Source: Anseranas semipalmata
Taxonomy: Eukaryota; Chordata; Aves; Anseriformes; Anseranatidae
Assembly (NCBI GenBank): GCA_013399115.1
Contig: VXAA01003938.1
Location: forward strand, 711,847 to 775,846
Direction: 5' to 3'
DNA length: 64,000 bases
The first letter of the stretch is position 1. Each line of letters opens with the position of its first letter. The position numbers and the translations under genes are program-made. Positions 12,791 through 26,796 of this stretch are shown piece by piece. The notes below the pieces were generated by a model, which worked only from the letters and a program-made list of their open reading frames with translations, did not search any database and was not told the origin of the DNA.

Positions 12791-15700
12791 TATTTAATTA
12801 TTCTTCAAAAGTCCTCTCCTTGCAGCAAGGAAATGTTAAACATCAAATTCTACCTGCCTGTCACTGAAGGTGTATAATTTGTAGGAATAGGAAAAATTTT
12901 CAGCATCGACTAGTATATGAATTGAATTACAGTCAGCTTTGCTGTCAGGTGAAGAACCGCAGACTTCTATTCTTAGCAGTTCAATCAAAAAAAAAGTTAA
13001 AAAATAAATTGTATTACCTTTTTTAAAAGAATCCTGCTCCATGTAGAAGAAAATAAAATAAGCTGAATGACCTCCCTTCCCATAGCTGCTCTGGAAAATG
13101 TTAGAGGTCACAAAAGAAGCCTTCCCACCCAGGGCACACCTGAGCTCTCCTAGTGCAGTGAAGATGCAACCCTCAAAGCCAAAAGTCCTCCCCAGTAGCA
13201 GTTTCCAGGAGTGAGTTGTCCAGATCTTCGACCTGCTAGCAAGTGTGCTCAGCTGTTTCCTTGTGCTAGCACGTAAGGGAAGAGAGGCAATCTCTAAATG
13301 GGCTATGGCACCATGTTTTCAGATCTCTGTGGATCGTGTTCAGCTCTGGATTATACCCAGATACAAGCTGGAGGGCTGTGCAGAACACAGGAAGTCAACG
13401 CACTGCGTTCCCTCCAGGAGATAATACAGTGACCCTTGCCAATATAAGACTACCAGTCCCATCTCTGTCTGATGGGAGGAAGTGACTCGCACATGCCATT
13501 CCCTTCTACATTCATGGATTGACTATTCTGGGCAAACACCAGCAGGAAAAGTCTTACTGACAGCAGTAGTACAGGACAAATCTTGAAACCTCCATCAAAG
13601 AAAGTGGTATAGAAATACCATTTTTGGCAACTATATGCCACTGCAAACTTACTCTGCACAGTACAACCATCACACATTCAGCTGAATCCCAACAGCCATT
13701 GGTGGACCTGTCAAACTCCTGTCCCATCAGCTAGCGTGTGACACTCTGTGAAGAGAGACCTTGAAATCAGAGCCGCTGTACAGCTTGGCTTGCTGATAAC
13801 TGATCTATATGAGATAGCATGACAAAATGTGAACAATAGTGCTTGACATCCCACATGTTATCACATGCCAGCTATGTTTGGATGGTGGAACAGAATGACA
13901 TAAAAAGAAATTATGTGGAGCATACTTTTCTTTCCGCGTGAGGCAAATGACATTGTTTTGGCAGCTCAGTCTGACACAGTAAGTACAGTATCCTATGTAT
14001 TTTCTAATTTGAAGAGATATGCCAAACTGACAGAGAAAACTAGTGACTTCTTTTATTTCTGTTGGAGCTGTATGTATTTAAATGCAAAGTACATATAATG
14101 TGGGTGTGTTCACTTACAAATAATCTCCTATACTAAACCCCAGACTATCACGCCTGTTTCTTCAAAGGTAGAAGACTTCATTCCCTCCACCTAAATTTTC
14201 TCAGCAGATTTAAAATAAACAAGAAATAAAGCAAGAATGTGTATGATTATGGTTTCTTGTAAGAGTTACAATTGATAAACACAGAGCTATTTCCAGACCA
14301 ACAACTGATAGCACTTTGCAGCCTCTCGAACATGAGAAACAAGTGGCTAAAGCACAGACTTTGCAAAGTCTCATTTGTCAGTGATCAATAGCCCTGGGAT
14401 ATGGTTTATGCACAGGAAAAACCTTGTTTCCCTTTCCATTAAGTACTTGCCTACTCTAGCAATTAGACCACAGAAAACAGTGGAGAGGAAAGAGTCTTCT
14501 TTTTCCCTAGGAAAAAAAAAAACACGTCAGTTTTCCTTGGCAGAGTATAATTTTATTTTTCTTCCCACATATCTCAGGTTTTAATTGCTTGGGTTTTGTT
14601 TTCTTTCTTTCTTTTTTTTTTTTTCCACTTCTTTTGCAGCTCCAGTCTCAGCTTCAGAAAAATCTAGATTATCACCCAAATGGCTATTTTCCTATTTAAA
14701 CATATTCAGATCCCAGATTGCTTTTATTCACAACTTTTTGTTTCACATCTTTCCCTCTATGTTTTCCTGAGGAGTCCCTGTTCCCCCTTGCACCTTATAG
14801 GAAATGAATGCTTCAAGATTAAGACCATCACCGGGGCTTCTTCTCAGCTGATGCTGTCAATGTATAGACTGTGTACCACCACGGAGTATTCTGTGATCAT
14901 GTCCCTGTGCTCTTTGTCAGCAGAAACCACTGCTGCTTTATCCTCTTGCCACACACCTGCCTTTTTATGTACGCAATCTTACGTCCGAACAACATACTAA
15001 CTACATTGCAATGGATGAGCTGTGTATGCGCTAACTCAGGAAGTCATTTGGTAAAATTAGCATTTAGAAGCAGGCACCAGTAGTTATTTCACACATTATT
15101 AACTTATATTACAATTCAAATAAGCTTACAGCTGGCAAAAAAAAGTCTCTTCTGTAAAGTGATCTCAAACATAATAGGCTTAATCAGAGATAAATTAAAT
15201 TAGTCAGTCATGCATACTACAGCATATTAGCACTGAGTAGTTATTAAATACATTTTCTGTTATCAGTTGCGCAGGCAATATTGTAGGCAAACAAAATGTA
15301 TGAGAAACCAGTAAATAAACTTTATGTTTGGGAGACTACATGTTTGACATTTCCCAGTTTTTATCAGAATGTTACATGATCTTTACTACTATAAACTGCA
15401 CCAGGTTAAGTCCCCATAAATGATTCGACTTCACTCCCAGGCAATTAGCCAAAAGCAGAGCAGACAGAACTAATGAATACCTAGACAGCAGATGTTCAGC
15501 GTGGTTTTGTGTTTTGGAGGGGATTTCTTCCATGGCAATTTTCAGAAAAAAAAGAGCATGCACGAATGAGTCATAGCTAGTACACAATTGATAAAGAGTT
15601 GACACGCAACATTTCTATTTGTTATAAAATTAATCTTTGTGTTTAGGGCTTTTCAAAACTTATTTTCTCCTTTGCTTCCACTACTACAGTTTGAAAAGGT

Positions 15701-16773
15701 CTTGCAATTGTGTGCAAATATTGAAAAGCATTGCTCTTGCCTTGCTGTTATCATAGCTTCCTTTTGTATTGCTATTATGGCAGCTTTTGGTATCACCTTC
15801 ATCTTCAGCTAAAAATTTATGTGAAAAAGAAAGCAACACAAACACACTCACACTTGCTTTACAAGAGGAATCATTACTTTTGTGAGAGGATCCTAAAACC
15901 ATACCTTGTTCTTTCATCAGTCTTTCAGAAACCTGTCAGTACAGTACCTGGAAACATCATAACTTACCAAGCCTGACCCAGAAGACTTGGGAGCACATCT
16001 GACATTCTCTTACACTCTGAACATTTAAAACTCAATGTAAGGTGACAAGAACATTAAGCTGCCCACAGAGCAAAATGTGAAACTAATCAGTATCTGTTCT
16101 GAGCCACAGGTACAATAATTGGAAAATTAAAGTGCCTGTGAACAGCTAGGGCTGGCTGCATCAAAAAGCAACACCTTGAAATGATTAATGAAGACAAATG
16201 TATGCAACTATTTCTATTGACAACAGCTTCTGACAATTTCAGACTGAAAGAATAACTATATAGTTCTCATTTATTTTCCTCTGAAGCTTGCTCCTTCCAC
16301 GGATCTCCTGTTAGGAAACCTGTAAGCAATCACTGGTTACAAAGAGTTCTAATTGGAAGCTTCTTTAACTCAGACGTGGAAAAAACAGGTCCTCTGTTAC
16401 ACCTATTATAACCACAGCCTGTGTCAACTGTGTTACGGAGGACATCAGTCACTGCAGTAGCATTTGACATCAGGCCCTTCACCTGAAAATGCTAAGGTGA
16501 CCTGTAAAAGTCAAGTGACTCAACCAATATGTGATGGCAGTGCTCAACAGACCTCTTAAGAAAGCCATTCACGGCAATACAGTTTCAAATGTACCTTTCT
16601 TCTGTAGTGCTCCCACCATATCCATCAGCGACATGGGCAGTTCACTCACTTGAGCGGGGTGTCCTGACATGCACCGTCATGGATGGGGCTAGAGCAGTGG
16701 CCCTGAACCACACAAGGGGGAAGCTCAGGAGATGGAGTGGGATTAAACAAGCTCTCTTAAAGAGTAAATGGTG
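12791..16773. other. Unique sequence, nothing firmly assigned
   Basis: A long T-rich tract at 14602-14624 precedes 'cttttgcag', a strong acceptor-like motif at 14639, but no matching donor follows. At 13931-13966 a 36-nt open segment lies between 'ttctttccgcgtgag' and 'gtaagtac'; it reads ANDIVLAAQSDT and is only a chance-level exon candidate. I see no repeat family. Confidence 0.4.
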
Positions 16774-16835
16774 CATATATATATATATACACATATACAT
16801 ATACATATGTAATATATATATATATATATATATAA
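16774..16835. repeat. (TA)n / (CATA)n microsatellite
   Basis: Alternating TA units are interrupted by ACACATATACATATACATATG and then resume as a pure TA run of about 24 bases. Such tracts unwind easily and can form cruciforms. Confidence 0.92.
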
Positions 16836-17834
16836 AATCAATGTGAATTAAGTCCCAAGCAGAAAAGATGAAATAATTTCTAATTTTAAGGGAATTTATT
16901 GTACTGTGAGAGTATCTTGACTCCCAAGGCAGGCAAGGCTTTCGCAGTATCTGTTATGTCAAAGCATGTCAGATGCTTGGGTGTCATATTGGAAAGAAAA
17001 TTAGTACTACAGAGTGTCAGAGGGGTTTGTAGAAAAAGAAAGGCTTCACCACTCAGAAGGCAATCTAAAATACAAATGAAAAGTCCTGTATTCAGAGCAT
17101 GCCATATGCAATTACACATATATTCAGAAGCTAGGGAATGCAACTAACCACTGTGCCTTTATCATCAACAAATAGATGCAGTCATGCTATCCATGAAGCT
17201 GTGCCCACTTCTACCCTCTCTCCCCACATGCTTTCCACTGCCTTTTCTTAGGAAGGTTGTGCTTAATCTGTCTGAAGTCAGGCGAGGCTTTTAACAAAAG
17301 CAGGAAGAATGGTTTGCAGCAGACAAGTAGAATTTCTTCACGTTTGTTTATTTCTATTTCCATTAGAAGTACTGTTTTGGATGAAAATGCACTTGTGATG
17401 ATGCAGCTGTCTGAAGGCAGGATGTTCTCACACATTGCATTTTCTATCCTTTTCAGTTACACGCAATGGAAAAATACAAAGGATTATTAAAAAAAAATCA
17501 TACATATATTTAAAATTCAGTTGTGAAAGAGAAACTATAACAAAGAAATGTCTGTGCAGATACAGGTCTACTTTATAATTCTGGTGATAAAGGTGGCGGA
17601 GACGGGAAGTTTAGCTTAACATCTAAAGCATAGGAAATCTGCCTTTATTCTGTAGTTCTACAAGAAGTTTCTTGCATGACCTTGGAAAATCCCTGAGAAA
17701 AAACAGACAAACCTCCTTGTGATTTTGGATGCCATCATATACAGCAGGGAAAGCTTGAGTAACTGTGAGAAACTTTGCACAGAACTTCCAAATATGCTGA
17801 GACCAGAATTTAGGAGGATTTGGTAGAAAACTGA
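16836..17834. other. Unique sequence, nothing firmly assigned
   Basis: At about 17650-17700 a phrase resembling the MIR core ('gcatgaccttggaaaatccctgag') occurs, but the match is too short to call. No exon is convincing. Confidence 0.4.
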
Positions 17835-18868
17835 AAACTGGCTGAATGGTTAGGCCCAGAAGGTTGTGATCAGTGGCACAAAGCCCAGCTGGAGGCCAGT
17901 CACTAGTGGTGTACCCCGGGAGCTGATACTGGGGCCAGTGCTGTTCAACATCTTCATTAATGACCTGAATGGTGGGACAGAGTGCCCTCTCAGCAAGTTT
18001 GTAGAGGTTGCAAATCTGGGATGAGTGGGTGTTACACCAAATGCTTGTATTGCCATGCAGAGGAACCTCAGCAGAATGGCCCAACAAATGCTCCAACAGG
18101 AACCTCATGGAGTTCGACAAACAAAAATGTCAACAGATGAAAACATCAAGTCCTGCCCCTGGAGAAGAATAACCTCAGACACCAGTGCATACTGCAGGAT
18201 GACTGTCTGGAACGCAGCTCTGCAGCAAAAGACCTGTGGAACCTGCGGGACAGGTTAACCATGAGCCAACCATGTCCCCTTGTAACAAAGGCCAACAGCC
18301 TCCTGGGCTGCATAAGGCAGAGGGTCACCAGCAGGCCAAGGGAGGTGATCCCTCCCTTCTGCTCAGCACTAGTGAGACACATCTGGACTGCTGGGTCCAG
18401 CACTTGCCTCCTCCTGGGCAACTGGAGAGAGTCCAGCAAAAGGCCATAAAGACTATGAAGGGATTGGAGCATCTTTGATATGAGGAAAGGCTGACAGAGC
18501 TGTGACTGTTCTGCCTGGCTCAGGGGGATCTTATCCATGTGGATAAATACCTGAGGGAAGGAATAAAAAGATTGAACCAGACTCTTGTCAGTGACGCTCA
18601 GTGACAGGACAAGACATAAAAAGCACAAACTGAAATATAACAAATTCCACTTAAACATAAGAAAGACATTTTTTTTTTTACTGTGAGTGTGGTCAAACAC
18701 TGGGCAAAAGTTGCCCCGAGAGGTTGTGGCATTTCCATCCTTGAAGATATTCAGCATTCAATGGGACACGGGCAACATGCTGTAGCTGACCCTACTCTCA
18801 GCAAGGGGTTGGACCACATGCTATCCAAGATGCCTGCCAGCCTCACCCTTTCTGTGATTCTGTGAGGA
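17835..18868 (+). mobile_element. CR1 LINE, about 1 kb, with decayed reverse transcriptase end
   Basis: The element runs from the late reverse transcriptase region to the CR1 tail. Around 17928-18000 the frame reads [16 protein letters not shown] and TECPLSKF, the conserved CR1 ORF2 stretch just before the FADD catalytic block. The FADD block is itself lost (the reading continues VEVANLG). Further on lie the 'gtccagcaaaaggccataaag', 'gaggaaaggctgacagagctg', 'cttatccatgtggataaata' and 'gttggaccacatgctatcc' blocks, ending in 'tctgtgattctgtgag'. Frameshifts and stops are scattered, so it is non-coding. The 203-residue antisense frame at 18146-18757 is a shadow of it. Confidence 0.92.
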
Positions 18869-21800
18869 TCTGCAACCAGCCAGAATTTCTGGAAATGAGG
18901 TCCAAATGACTCCAGATTGCACACTCACACTTAGCAAAGTTGAGTGTCCCTGTTAGGCTACAAAAGATTACACAGTTCCAACCTATGTACATCCTCTCCC
19001 CACCCTTCGTGGCTGCCATTACGTTGATTACACCTTTTCTTTGAAGGGAACTAAAAATGGCAGAGGGTCTCCCATCCTTTGGAAGATATTAGTCCTATGG
19101 TCTGCAAGAAGTGGGAAAGAAGCCCCATCTCCTCTTCTTTTCCTTGCAGTGCTGGGGTAGTTGGAGAGGGACCACAGTACTTTTTTCTTTACATGGCAGG
19201 AAAAGAGTCTAGCTTCTTCCTTTGCCTGGAAGGTTGGGGAGCAGGGAAACTAGTGAATTTTATTGCTTAATTGGTTTGTGTCCTGGACCTCTTCTGACTG
19301 GAAATAGAAAGGAGAAGCCACAAGGCTTTCACCTCTGCCAAGTCTGGAAAATGAAAGTAGTGATCGAGGAGCAGCTGAATCTCTCATGGATTTAGTGCAG
19401 TTATACAACATAGTGTATATGTGAAAAACAGAAAAGAAGATTGAGTTGGGTAAACAAGGAGAAAAAATGTGATGGAAGAGGGGCAAAAAAAAAAAAGAGG
19501 ACATAGTGATGGCAGGCATAGAGGGAAAAACACAAAAAGATCACACTCAAAGATACAACATGCACTTGACATCTGTTCCACTTAAAGAAAACTATAAAGA
19601 AAGGAAAAACTGGTTGGCTTTTATAACATTCTTTTTAGAGCATCCTCATCCCAAAGAGTTAGGTATTCTGAGGTGCAATTTCATAAGGTCTGTCAAACGT
19701 GCCAGAGTCACAAAATCATAATATACAAAGTTTGAACTAGATTTTTTTTCCATTTTAAAGCTCTGCAAAAATGGGCACTTTCACAAGTACACAGTCACAA
19801 CCTCCCAGCCACCACTGCCACATGGTTTTTATTAAGTAGCACAAGAATAAAAATCTCACCATAGAAAAGGAAAAACTCGTCCCTCAAATCTGAACCAGAA
19901 GCTCACATCGCTGGAGCTCTGATGTCCTGCTCAGAATGGAATAACAAGTAATAGATTATAAAGCTCTGAATACTCACTTGATATCCTCCTCTGTACTCCC
20001 TGCTGCTGTACTCCCTCTGCTCTCTTTGCTTCCTTAGCATAGGATAAGACTTGCAGGAAGAGATTCTTCTCCCACACAGATACTGCAATCTAGATAGTGA
20101 TTATTCAGTTTGAATCCTGTCACCTCTCTCCATCCATCCTCACTGAAACTTAAATTTCTTAACATTCATTTCCCAAATGTAACTCCCTCATTATTCACAA
20201 GCATATTACTGACTTCATTTTGCACGTTCTGTTTCTCCTACCCTAGCTAAAGCCTCTTTTAAAGAATATCTTCACTTCTTAAATTTTTTTCTTTACCCTA
20301 GGGGAGCACTTCATGTTATTAACTATGATATATTTTTCAAAATCACCTGAAACACTCCTCAAAACCTCACGTTCCACATTTCCTATTTTATGTCTGACAT
20401 GCCTCTACTTTTAGATTCAGGAATTATAGAGTACCCCAGGGCTCAGATAAGAAGCATTCAGTGAAATGTATGAATGCTGCAGGATAAAAAATCCACTATA
20501 TAAACAGGGCCTGGACAGTTCATCAAAACTATAATACTCATAGAGTCTCTTAGCATAAACAGCAAGTAAATTACCCTATGCACACAGGTTTTATTGTCTG
20601 CTTGCAATGTCTCTATCTTATTTTCACTATTAATAAAATATATGGATTTGGGGAGGCATAAAGTGGGTTTAATGAAGAATTTTTTAAACTCTAATAAAAT
20701 GATGGATCTACTAAGCAAATGCATTGATTTTGAATGCAGTGAATTAGTGAACACAACTACAAGGCCCATGAACGTGTAGGTGGGCAAAGGTAATGCCAAG
20801 ATTTCCCTTCACAAGCCCTGTATTTTCACCGGTTTCAGAATTTGGCCTGCAAACTCTCACTGTAGACTACATTTGGCACAGAGCGCTTCAGCCCAGGAGT
20901 ATTTTGTTGCCTCAAATAAATTTTGAAAACAAATACAGGCTATTTTATGTGGTTAACAGTGCAAAAGACATTTTGCATGCTTGTTAGTGGTCTTCAAAAC
21001 AACAACTTTGATTTTTAAGAATATGAAACTTGGTAAGTGATAAATCCACAGAACTGCACAGTCTAATCACTTGAGGCATTCTGAAGGGAAACTCAGCTAA
21101 AAATAAATAAAGAGTTTGAATTAGCCACTTTACATATTTTTTAACAATAGCTACAGTTCTTTTTACATGTGAGGCTTTTAAAAGTTATCCCAGATCTCCA
21201 AAGGAGATTTAAAGCATGCTTTAGCACTCTTCTTAGCATACAGTTCTTTAGCCATACAGTGGTTATAAAGGTGCATTGAGGTTATGACACTGGAGAAAAA
21301 TGACCCTCACAATCTTAGACCATCACTTTGCTAATCTGCATTGCCAAACTCAGTTTCAGTGCATTTTTTAGCATTGTTATAAGAAATGGACACTTTAATG
21401 TCTATGTTTAGACTCATCCTTGCTGTCCAACAGTGACTTCACATGAATTGTCTCATGTAAAATGCAAAAAAAATGGTCCTTTGCAAAAAATCCCGGTTCT
21501 GAGTAATCAAACTGGGATCTGAAAAGCAGGTGGACATTTCTCTACCTGCATCCTTACAAGTATCAAGGGACTGGCAAACAAAATCAGGCCATTACTTATA
21601 TTCCAGCTACCCTGCTGATTTCAAAACCTGTAGTCCCTCTGACAGCTGTGCAGTCTTTCTGGCTTCAGCATATTTGCATAGGTGAAGATGATTAAAATGT
21701 AATAAACAACTTTGTTGCTGCTGCAGAAAAGGAAAAAGAAAGCAGTTTCCTCTCCTGTTCTTGCACTCCTCCTATGCACTCAATAAGAATAGAAAGCCTG

Positions 21801-22542
21801 AACTTACTGTAGACACTGAAGTGAGCGGATGTAAGTCTACAGAAAGAGAGAAAGGATATCTTGTAAGACATGCCATTTTACCTGTCAGAGTGTAAAACAC
21901 AAATAGGTATCCAAATCTCTAGCTCCTGCACAAAAAAATGGTAGGTTGATTCTATGTCACTGCCATTAACTGCCTTTTTTTTTTTCTGCTTGCCTCTGTA
22001 GCAGAGACAGCAGAAGGGGACATGTGCCTATATCCCATTTACTCAATACCCATCCTACCCATAATAACACATAACCACCTCCTCTGCCACTGCAAGCTAA
22101 AATGCCAGCTTCTGTACTGGGGCTAATCAGCTATAAGCACACAATCCATCTTCTGCCACTCTTCACTTCAAGGGCAGTGACCTCAGAGAATTATTATTGA
22201 ATTATCAAGAAATAATTCAATATTGCAAGGATTTAAACCACTGCAAATTAGACCTACTAGAGCTCATCTGTCTGTGAGGCCTGAACTCTGGAGCATTTTG
22301 TAAGGACACCTTTTAAGAAAGTATAGTCATTCTCCTGTGATGGAGAGAGTCTGCACCTATGGAAAGAGTATCCAGATGCAGCTGTGTTTGCAATTAAATG
22401 GATGGGAGTGTGCCAAAGAAGCTTGTTCATCAATGGGAAACTGTGATATCAGAGAGGGTTCTAGCTGCTTGGAGGCCTCACATTCACCACCAGACACCTG
22501 CAGACCTTAAGATCTGTATATCCTTCTGACTCTAGAGCATAG
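18869..22542. other. Unique sequence, nothing firmly assigned
   Basis: No repeat family is recognised. A weak minus-strand exon candidate at 19978-20082 is listed separately. The stretch 20820-20990 is fairly balanced in composition and could be conserved non-coding DNA, but a single genome cannot show that. Confidence 0.4.
19978..20082 (-). other. Possible 105-nt exon (weak candidate)
   Basis: On the minus strand the segment follows 'tctagattgcag' and ends at a strong donor ('tatcaa' then 'gtgagtattc'). It is open in one frame for 35 codons, with a charged C-terminal half (RKQREQREYSSREYRGGYQ). The polypyrimidine tract is weak. Phase is 0 in and 0 out, which would fit the 38585-38750 candidate. 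I recognise no protein. Confidence 0.15.
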
Positions 22543-22612
22543 TTGGATGGATGGATGGATGGAAGGATGGATGGGTGGATGGATGGATGGATGGATGGAA
22601 AGATGGATGGAA
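22543..22612. repeat. (GGAT)n minisatellite, imperfect
   Basis: About seventeen GGAT/ATGG units form the array, with a few variant units (GGAA, GGGT, AAAG). On the minus strand the frame through it gives a FHPS/IHPS repeat, an artefact of the tetranucleotide period. Interruptions suggest an old, partly stabilised array. Confidence 0.95.
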
Positions 22613-25600
22613 GAGAGCTTTGTGAGACTCTGGGATGGCTCTGATGGCTAGGACAGATGCTTGTGGTGAAAGGAATAGGACAGAAGGTGTTAGCCGCTCC
22701 AAGTGGATTTTCTGGTGGCTAGTAGTGGCGTATTTAGTCAATGCCTTTAAGAGATGGAATTGTTAAGACTACTGGAAAAGGGTTTTCTCAGTACAGAAAT
22801 GGGGTACTTGAGGAGTATGTCTGAAGAGCAAGTGGTCATGCCCTTTGGAAAACCCAAGTTTCTGAGAGGGCAGCTGTGGCTGACTGCTTTTCAGTGTCAC
22901 ATGAAGGATTATTCTTCCTGGTGAGGTTTGACTGAATTAGGTGGCTTGTTCAGGGTTGGCAGGAGTGTTGTAACACCAGTGCCAAGACTGGAATAAATTG
23001 GAGCACAGCTATACTGAAATGAATTAAAATACCCAGATATTCAGGAGCTCCAACAGCCTTCTGGGGTTTGTGTTATCACAAAAAAAAAAATACTTCAGTA
23101 ACAATTTTTCTGAGCATTAGGAAAACAGCTTTGAGAATAGATCTTTCTTAATGTATGTAAAATAACAGCATTTAAATGTACATTCTATCTCTAGGCTATA
23201 TTGAGCTTTATCTAATACTTGTATTAGAACAGAAAGGACTCATTAAGGAATGCTTTATTTTGCTATGGCAAGTGGTAGAAACACCTGAAGAATCCAATGT
23301 ATGGGATAATAGAGATCTCCACTTAAACAGTCATAGCAGGACCCTACATTGTTTTGAGACCACAGCTATTTCTTTGTTTACTCTGTCTTTTTTTTTTTTT
23401 TTAATTATTAATTTATATTTACATACTGCTTATGCCATTAATGTGTGTTTTGGTGCAGGATATTCACAGATGCATTCATTAGTGGGAATAATTAATTTAT
23501 GTTTATGGACTAGTAAGTTAGTAGCCTGATCTTTAAAGGGGTGCCCATTACTTGCAACTCTCATAAACTCCAGTACTGAGCTGTGGAAGTTAAACACCTG
23601 CAGAAGGCAGGGAGGAGCACCTGGGGCAGTTGATTTCGGTGTTCATATATCCATATGAACTGCAAAATAAGAATAGACAACTAAAAAATTCTTAATACAG
23701 CACAGTGCCAAAAACAATGAGACAGAAACATTTTTCCAGTGAGTCTACATTGCAGTCATTTAAAAGAAACAGTTAAAAAAGTAGAAAGAAATTAATGGTT
23801 GCAGGCAAGTTATGTTGCAAATGTGCTTTTCCTTAGAAAGCTGTCATTGTGTACAGAGGTGAAATATATACCTGCAAGTAAAGAAAACACATACCTGTAT
23901 TTTTAAATATTATGTTTATATTTTATTATGTCCTATTCAAATTATCTACCATAAAACTATTATTTATTCCTCTATTATGAGTACCAAGCCACACCGCAAA
24001 AACAGGACTTACAGCTATACAAAGACATCTTATTTCATGTACACAAGAAGAAATATGTCTTCTCAACACATGCTGGGAATGCAGTATAAGTGTGTGGTCA
24101 TCAAGCTTTAAATCACAGGCTAACACGAGGACTTATGTAAAACATTTCATTGTTTATTATTATTTCTTAAAATATTTGTCAGTAGCATTTTTTCCTTTTT
24201 TTTCTGATTGTCTGCCACGTGTGGCAGTGCACTACTTTGCTTTCAGTTATTTTTTAAAGTAAATAAATAAGCAAATAAATGAAAAAGAAAACTCACTCTA
24301 GAAGTAGTGATTTGTTAGGGAGAGACAGAATATACCCAAGAGAATCAAACTGCAGAACATACGCCTTCTCCATAATGAATCTCTAGATCCTAGGCAATTA
24401 CAATTACAATTACAGCACCCCCTCACAGCAGGAACCCCTGTTGTTATTGATAACTTTTATAGTTCATGTAGTCTCATGTAGAGAGGCTCCCAGAAGGTTT
24501 GATATTGTAAGAGCAAACCAGGCTGAATTGAAACTGGAAGCAGGTCGAAAAGACCGACATTTCTGCCTCCCCTTAAAAACAACTTCCAATACATTGCGAT
24601 GTGAAGAACACTAGAAAGCAAGTTATGGCAGAGGGCTGGTTAAATTGCTAAAAAACCTCCCATTTGAAAGTACGGATTCTATTCTTGCATCTTGAATTGC
24701 AGTGAAAGGAAACTGTACATAAAATATTCTATGCAAAACACTCTAGTGATGTGTATAAAGTAAAACCGTATTTGTGGTTTAGAACTTTACTAACCATGAA
24801 GGCTGAAGTTTTCCACGTTGCGTGTCTGCCTCGGGCTATTCTTTGTGGTCTATTCTCTGTCAATCTTCCCTGTTCCCAGCAGATCAAAAATTAAAAACAA
24901 CTTGTGCTAGTTCATCTAAACAATTGGGTTGTTTCTCAAAACAAGGTTGACAGAGATATCTTTTTATGTATGTTTTCTTTTGTTAAAATGTTCCACTGTC
25001 TCCAGAAAGACAAGCTTACTGAGCAAGGTCAAGCAAGGCTGCATTTGCTATGTTTGTGAGAGTCTACTCAAATTTGTCTGCCTAGAGCTGAGGTCTGAGA
25101 AATGTTCTTTGTGTGTCCTCAGCAGAGAATTCATACATACAAGACTTCGGGTAACACCAAATTCTCTATAGATGTCTGCATCTGAGTGTGCCCCAACCCA
25201 TGCAGCTCCAGTCCTCCAGCTGGTACATCTTCTTGGAGCAAACTGAACTTGTTTCTAGACCTCTCCTATTGACCATGGATTTCTCTATGACCATGAATTT
25301 TTTTTTCCTTTGTGACAACTCTTTTCTCTACACTGATGTCCAGCCACCATAGGAGAAAAGGAAGCCCTAGACAGGGTTCATGTGTCCTAGCTTTTGCTGC
25401 CTAAAACAGGAGACATTCAGATCTGGAATAAACCCTCTGCAGTCAATGGAGAGAACAGGTTCTCCTTGTGGAATATCTGATCCCAGATGCTTATCCTAGA
25501 TCTATCTGATCTCAGCTGTTTATTTTATGATGGTACGAATTGTTCCTGAAAATGTTTATTTCTTTTCAAAGAATATAGAGGAAGCTCTGAAAGGCTAGCT

Positions 25601-26686
25601 CAAATATCAATGTCAATGTTTTAGGTGACTCCAGTGGGGCAGACTAAACCTGCTCATCCTGACTGAGTGCAAAGAAGTAAACAGCAGATGAGAGAGAGAC
25701 TAAGGAAGGAAATGTTTGAGTGGCAGAATAACCAACAGCTTGAAGGATATAAAAATCACCCGAGTCTGTAAGTAATAGTTATGTATCTCTCTCCAGAGCC
25801 TTGAATTGATCTCAGAGAGCTTGAGTTCTCACATTCTTCTGTTTTTACAAAATACCTCTGAAATTCACACAAAGAAAATGACTGTCTTAGTCCTTCTTTA
25901 ATGTCTGGTGCCCATGGAGGGCAGACAGCTTATTATTACTATCAATTGCTCGACTAACTCAAATGGGAGAGGTATGAAGTGTGAATCTAGACTTTTCAGC
26001 CTATGGTTAGCCTGTGAGGGTAGCAGGTAAAATACCTTTTCTTAGTTTGTATTTTAAAAGAAGACACCTTAAAAGAGTCTTAAGTCAAGCTCCCAGGAGG
26101 TAAGCACTATCTTAGGGTAGGCATTTTTTATTAGATCCCCTATAATTATGATATGGATTATGCATGGAATTATATGTTAATGTCTGCTGCATTCAGCAGT
26201 TCAGTATAGGTTATTTTTATTGACTAGGTTTAGCCTGCAAAGTGAAGATGACTTTATTTCCAGCAGGACCCAAAGCTAGTTACTTGCAGAAGTCCAAAAG
26301 TATTTCAGGAATAAGGGGTGAAACCACAACAAAAAGACTTTACATAAAGGCAGTGAGATTTCACGAGGGAGAGCCATTTTTTCTGTATTTGGCAATTAGA
26401 AGTTCTTTCTGGGGTGCTGGATGACTTCATTTTGAGTTGGGGACAACAAGGCAGGAGCTCAGCTGTAGACTGAAATCATCAACTATTGTGTTTTGAGAAT
26501 ATAAAATGACATGAGAATGTGCTGTACTCTGAAGCATCAAAAATACCCTGAAAAAAATCAATATCCCAGCCTGGACACCAAAAGTAGGTCAATATATTTG
26601 GTAAAGCTCAACTGGGACAGATGTGTGCTGGGAATTTCAGTGTTTCAGCCCTCCTGTTAACCTCAGAGGTGGTTAATTTCTAGATG
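22613..26686. other. Unique AT-rich sequence, nothing assigned
   Basis: A small (CAATTA)3 array lies near 24396-24412. Otherwise I find no repeat family, RNA gene or exon with paired splice signals. T-rich runs occur near 23389-23402 and 25289-25298. Confidence 0.45.
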
Positions 26687-26796
26687 ACTGAAACTGGTTT
26701 AACCTCTGTTAACCGAGCTTCTATTTCCCATCTGCAAATGACAGATAAAATCTTGCCCTTGTTCCACTCTTTTTCTGCCTTGTCTGATCTGACTGA
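26687..26796 (+). mobile_element. MIR-like CORE-SINE remnant
   Basis: The order and spacing follow the MIR core: 'ctagatgactgaaactgg' (for the 'ctgtgtgaccttggg' block), 'ttaacctctgtt' (for 'ttaacctctctg'), 'tttcccatctgcaaatg' (for 'tttcctcatctgtaaaatg') and 'gataaaatcttgccc'. The 3' part 'ctgccttgtctgatctgactg' resembles the L2-derived tail of amniote CORE-SINEs. Divergence is high, as expected for an element predating birds. It ends at a T/C simple repeat. Confidence 0.5.

Noticed and set aside
13931..13966. 36-nt open segment (ANDIVLAAQSDT) before a 'gtaagtac' donor
   Set aside because: The acceptor is weak and the segment is very short; I regard it as chance.
14602..14640. Very strong acceptor-like tract ending 'cttttgcag'
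   Set aside because: No acceptable donor follows within an exon-sized distance, and the tract is a T/C simple repeat.
17650..17710. MIR-like phrase 'gcatgaccttggaaaatccc'
   Set aside because: Only one core block matches; the neighbouring blocks are absent.
18146..18757. 203-codon open frame on the minus strand
   Set aside because: It lies entirely antisense to a plus-strand CR1 fragment with recognisable CR1 text; no protein motif is present.
22532..22741. Minus-strand frame with FHPS/IHPS repeats
   Set aside because: It is the translation of a GGAT minisatellite, not a repeat protein.
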